Positions 62,991 to 64,000 of a stretch of 64,000 bases of DNA are shown here, one piece after another. The number at the start of each line of letters is the position of its first letter. The stretch's first letter is position 1. The notes beneath the pieces were generated by a model, which ran no database searches, was not told where the DNA came from, and saw only the letters and a list, made by a program, of their open reading frames with translations. The stretch is taken from positions 1 through 64,000 of the forward strand of contig JAENZJ010000002.1 in assembly GCA_016841325.1 (NCBI GenBank), given 5' to 3'. Made by a program: the position numbers and the translations under genes. Source of the stretch: Thermincola carboxydiphila. Its GTDB lineage: Bacteria; Bacillota; Thermincolia; Thermincolales; UBA2595.

Positions 62991-63683
62991 ATGACAAGAT
63001 ACGGGATAAGAAATGCAGTACCTTTCCTTACTGCTGCCCTGGCAGTATCTTATTTTTGCCTTAATCTTGTTTACTATTTTATTCCTCCTGTTATTTACCG
63101 CGGAATCACCGATGAAAAGATAGTTGCTTTGACTTTTGACGACGGTCCGGACCCCCGTTATTCACCTGAGATTGTCAGGATACTCGATGATTACCAGGTA
63201 AAGGCCACATTTTTTGTGGTGGGGGAACAGGTGGAGAAATACCCTGAACTGCTTCAAATGGAATCTGATGCCGGTCACGAAATAGCAAACCATTCTTATA
63301 CTCACCGCAACATGGATACCCTGGACCGGATCTCGGTAAGGGATGAAATAACAAGAACCAATGGAATAATATACAGGTATACCGGGCAGGATGTAAAGTG
63401 GTTTCGCCCGCCCCGCCGTAAATATGACCTTAAGGTAAAACAGGAAACAAAATACCAGGGGATGGACACGGTATTATGGACTTCAGTTGCAGAGACCAAG
63501 AGGACAAATGACTCTGAGGAGATGGCATTAAGGGTAGCACAACAAGTCAGGCCGGGAGGAATAGTCCTGCTCCATGACAGCCGCCTGGACAGGACCCTAA
63601 CAGTTGAAGCCCTGCCCAGGATTATAGAAATCCTGCAGAAACAAGGCTACAGGTTTGTAACCCTGTCTGAAATGCTGGAATAA
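62991..63683 (+). CDS. Polysaccharide deacetylase (NodB family), membrane-anchored
   Basis: A 230-residue protein with an N-terminal signal anchor (about 8-32) and a complete NodB domain: TFDDGPDPRYSP (catalytic Asp and metal Asp), NHSYTHRNMD, WFRPPRRKYD and VLLHDSRLD. Deacetylates cell-wall or other glycans. Unlike the ylxY product it has all catalytic residues. ATG behind GCGGGGTAACCGGTTT. Lies between the L,D-transpeptidase and the second AlkP-like gene. Confidence 0.88.
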   Translation: MTRYGIRNAVPFLTAALAVSYFCLNLVYYFIPPVIYRGITDEKIVALTFDDGPDPRYSPEIVRILDDYQVKATFFVVGEQVEKYPELLQMESDAGHEIANHSYTHRNMDTLDRISVRDEITRTNGIIYRYTGQDVKWFRPPRRKYDLKVKQETKYQGMDTVLWTSVAETKRTNDSEEMALRVAQQVRPGGIVLLHDSRLDRTLTVEALPRIIEILQKQGYRFVTLSEMLE

Positions 63684-63733
63684 AGAATGTGGTTTCCGGA
63701 GGGTCTGAACCCGGCCGGTTAAGGAGAGGTATC

Positions 63734-64000
63734 ATGTTAGCCAAGGTGCGGTTTTTCACAGAAATAATAAAGGTACGGATTTTGGCATTAATAATAATTG
63801 GAGGGGTTTTTTTGGCCTGTCCGGGTCTGTCCGGGCCTGCTGCTGCTTCTCCGCAGGGAGCTTCCGGCAATGGCGGCGGCAGGGTAATTATGGTGGTAAT
63901 TGACCGCATAACCTGGGAGGATTTAATCAAAGCAGATGTTCCGGTAATGAAAAGACTGGCTTTAACCGGTACAGTCGGATTAATGACAACCAACCCTGCA
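63734..64000 (+). CDS. Second AlkP-fold protein (3' end outside window)
   Basis: The frame is open to the end of the window (89 codons). Signal peptide (about 1-38) followed by VIMVVIDRITWEDL...VPVMKRLALTGTVGLM, which lines up with the start of the first AlkP-like protein (VVLIIDNIALRDL...LPNFSKIIESGGLGLM): an Asp in the first strand and a final GxVGLM/GGLGLM. The two are paralogues. ATG behind AAGGAGAGG. Only the N terminus is seen, so presence of membrane helices is not known. Confidence 0.7.
   Translation, partial: MLAKVRFFTEIIKVRILALIIIGGVFLACPGLSGPAAASPQGASGNGGGRVIMVVIDRITWEDLIKADVPVMKRLALTGTVGLMTTNPA

Overview
The window is one continuous piece of chromosome from an endospore-forming Firmicute. 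Gene content and order point to the Peptococcaceae/Desulfotomaculum-like clostridia; that placement is an inference from synteny, not from a search. The evidence is a dense set of sporulation genes (sleB, a YaaH-type hydrolase, ylxY, dacF, dipicolinate synthase A/B, tepA, spoIIIE, spoIIP, YIEGIA, spoIVA) embedded in housekeeping operons, strong Shine-Dalgarno sites, frequent GTG/TTG starts and Rho-independent terminators. No phage, insertion sequence, CRISPR array or rRNA was seen. Almost everything is on the + strand.

Layout. 1-8.8 kb: translation/RNA block (infB with its 5' end outside the window, rbfA, nrnA, truB, ribF, a two-gene small-ORF unit, rpsO, pnp). 8.9-16.5 kb: nfo and a cell-wall/sporulation group (sleB, spore GH18, ylxY, dacF, an M16 protease, dut, a PRC-barrel gene). 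16.5-18.1 kb: a split threonine/serine exporter on the minus strand, interrupted by a 364-bp imperfect palindrome. 18.2-24 kb: lysine/dipicolinate operon dapB-dpaA-dpaB-asd-dapG-dapA. 24.1-32.7 kb: Kef-type antiporter, RNase J, tepA-ylzJ, uppP, spoIIIE. 32.7-40.6 kb: BMP lipoprotein, YkvI-like protein, fni, a DUF1614-like gene with spoIIP, YIEGIA with its partner and two DUF3189 paralogues. 40.8-49 kb: DUF512 radical-SAM protein, der, plsY, gpsA, typA (minus), spoIVA. 49-53.7 kb: an oligopeptide transporter lacking its ATPases and an SBF/ACR3-like transporter behind a CsoR-type operator. 53.8-56.5 kb: thrR-hom-thrB. 56.5-64 kb: HD-GYP protein, tRNA-Pro(GGG), a small Cys-motif protein, an HDOD protein, and an envelope locus with two alkaline-phosphatase-fold membrane proteins around an L,D-transpeptidase and a polysaccharide deacetylase.

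How the genes work together. The first half follows the Bacillus subtilis infB-to-spoIIIE order closely (without ylxP), so most assignments are supported by both sequence and neighbourhood. The aspartate pathway supplies diaminopimelate for the wall and dipicolinate for the spore core, and hom/thrB take the threonine branch. Many of the remaining genes make, cross-link or degrade peptidoglycan, or assemble the spore.

The most unusual items are the 364-bp palindrome that supplies the stop codon of an exporter subunit, a hairpin covering the dpaA ribosome-binding site, the CsoR-like operator, three 21-bp-spaced GCATTTCA iterons, a sigma-H/Spo0A-like promoter before the HDOD gene, a toxin-gene relic, and the paired alkaline-phosphatase-fold membrane proteins at the right edge.
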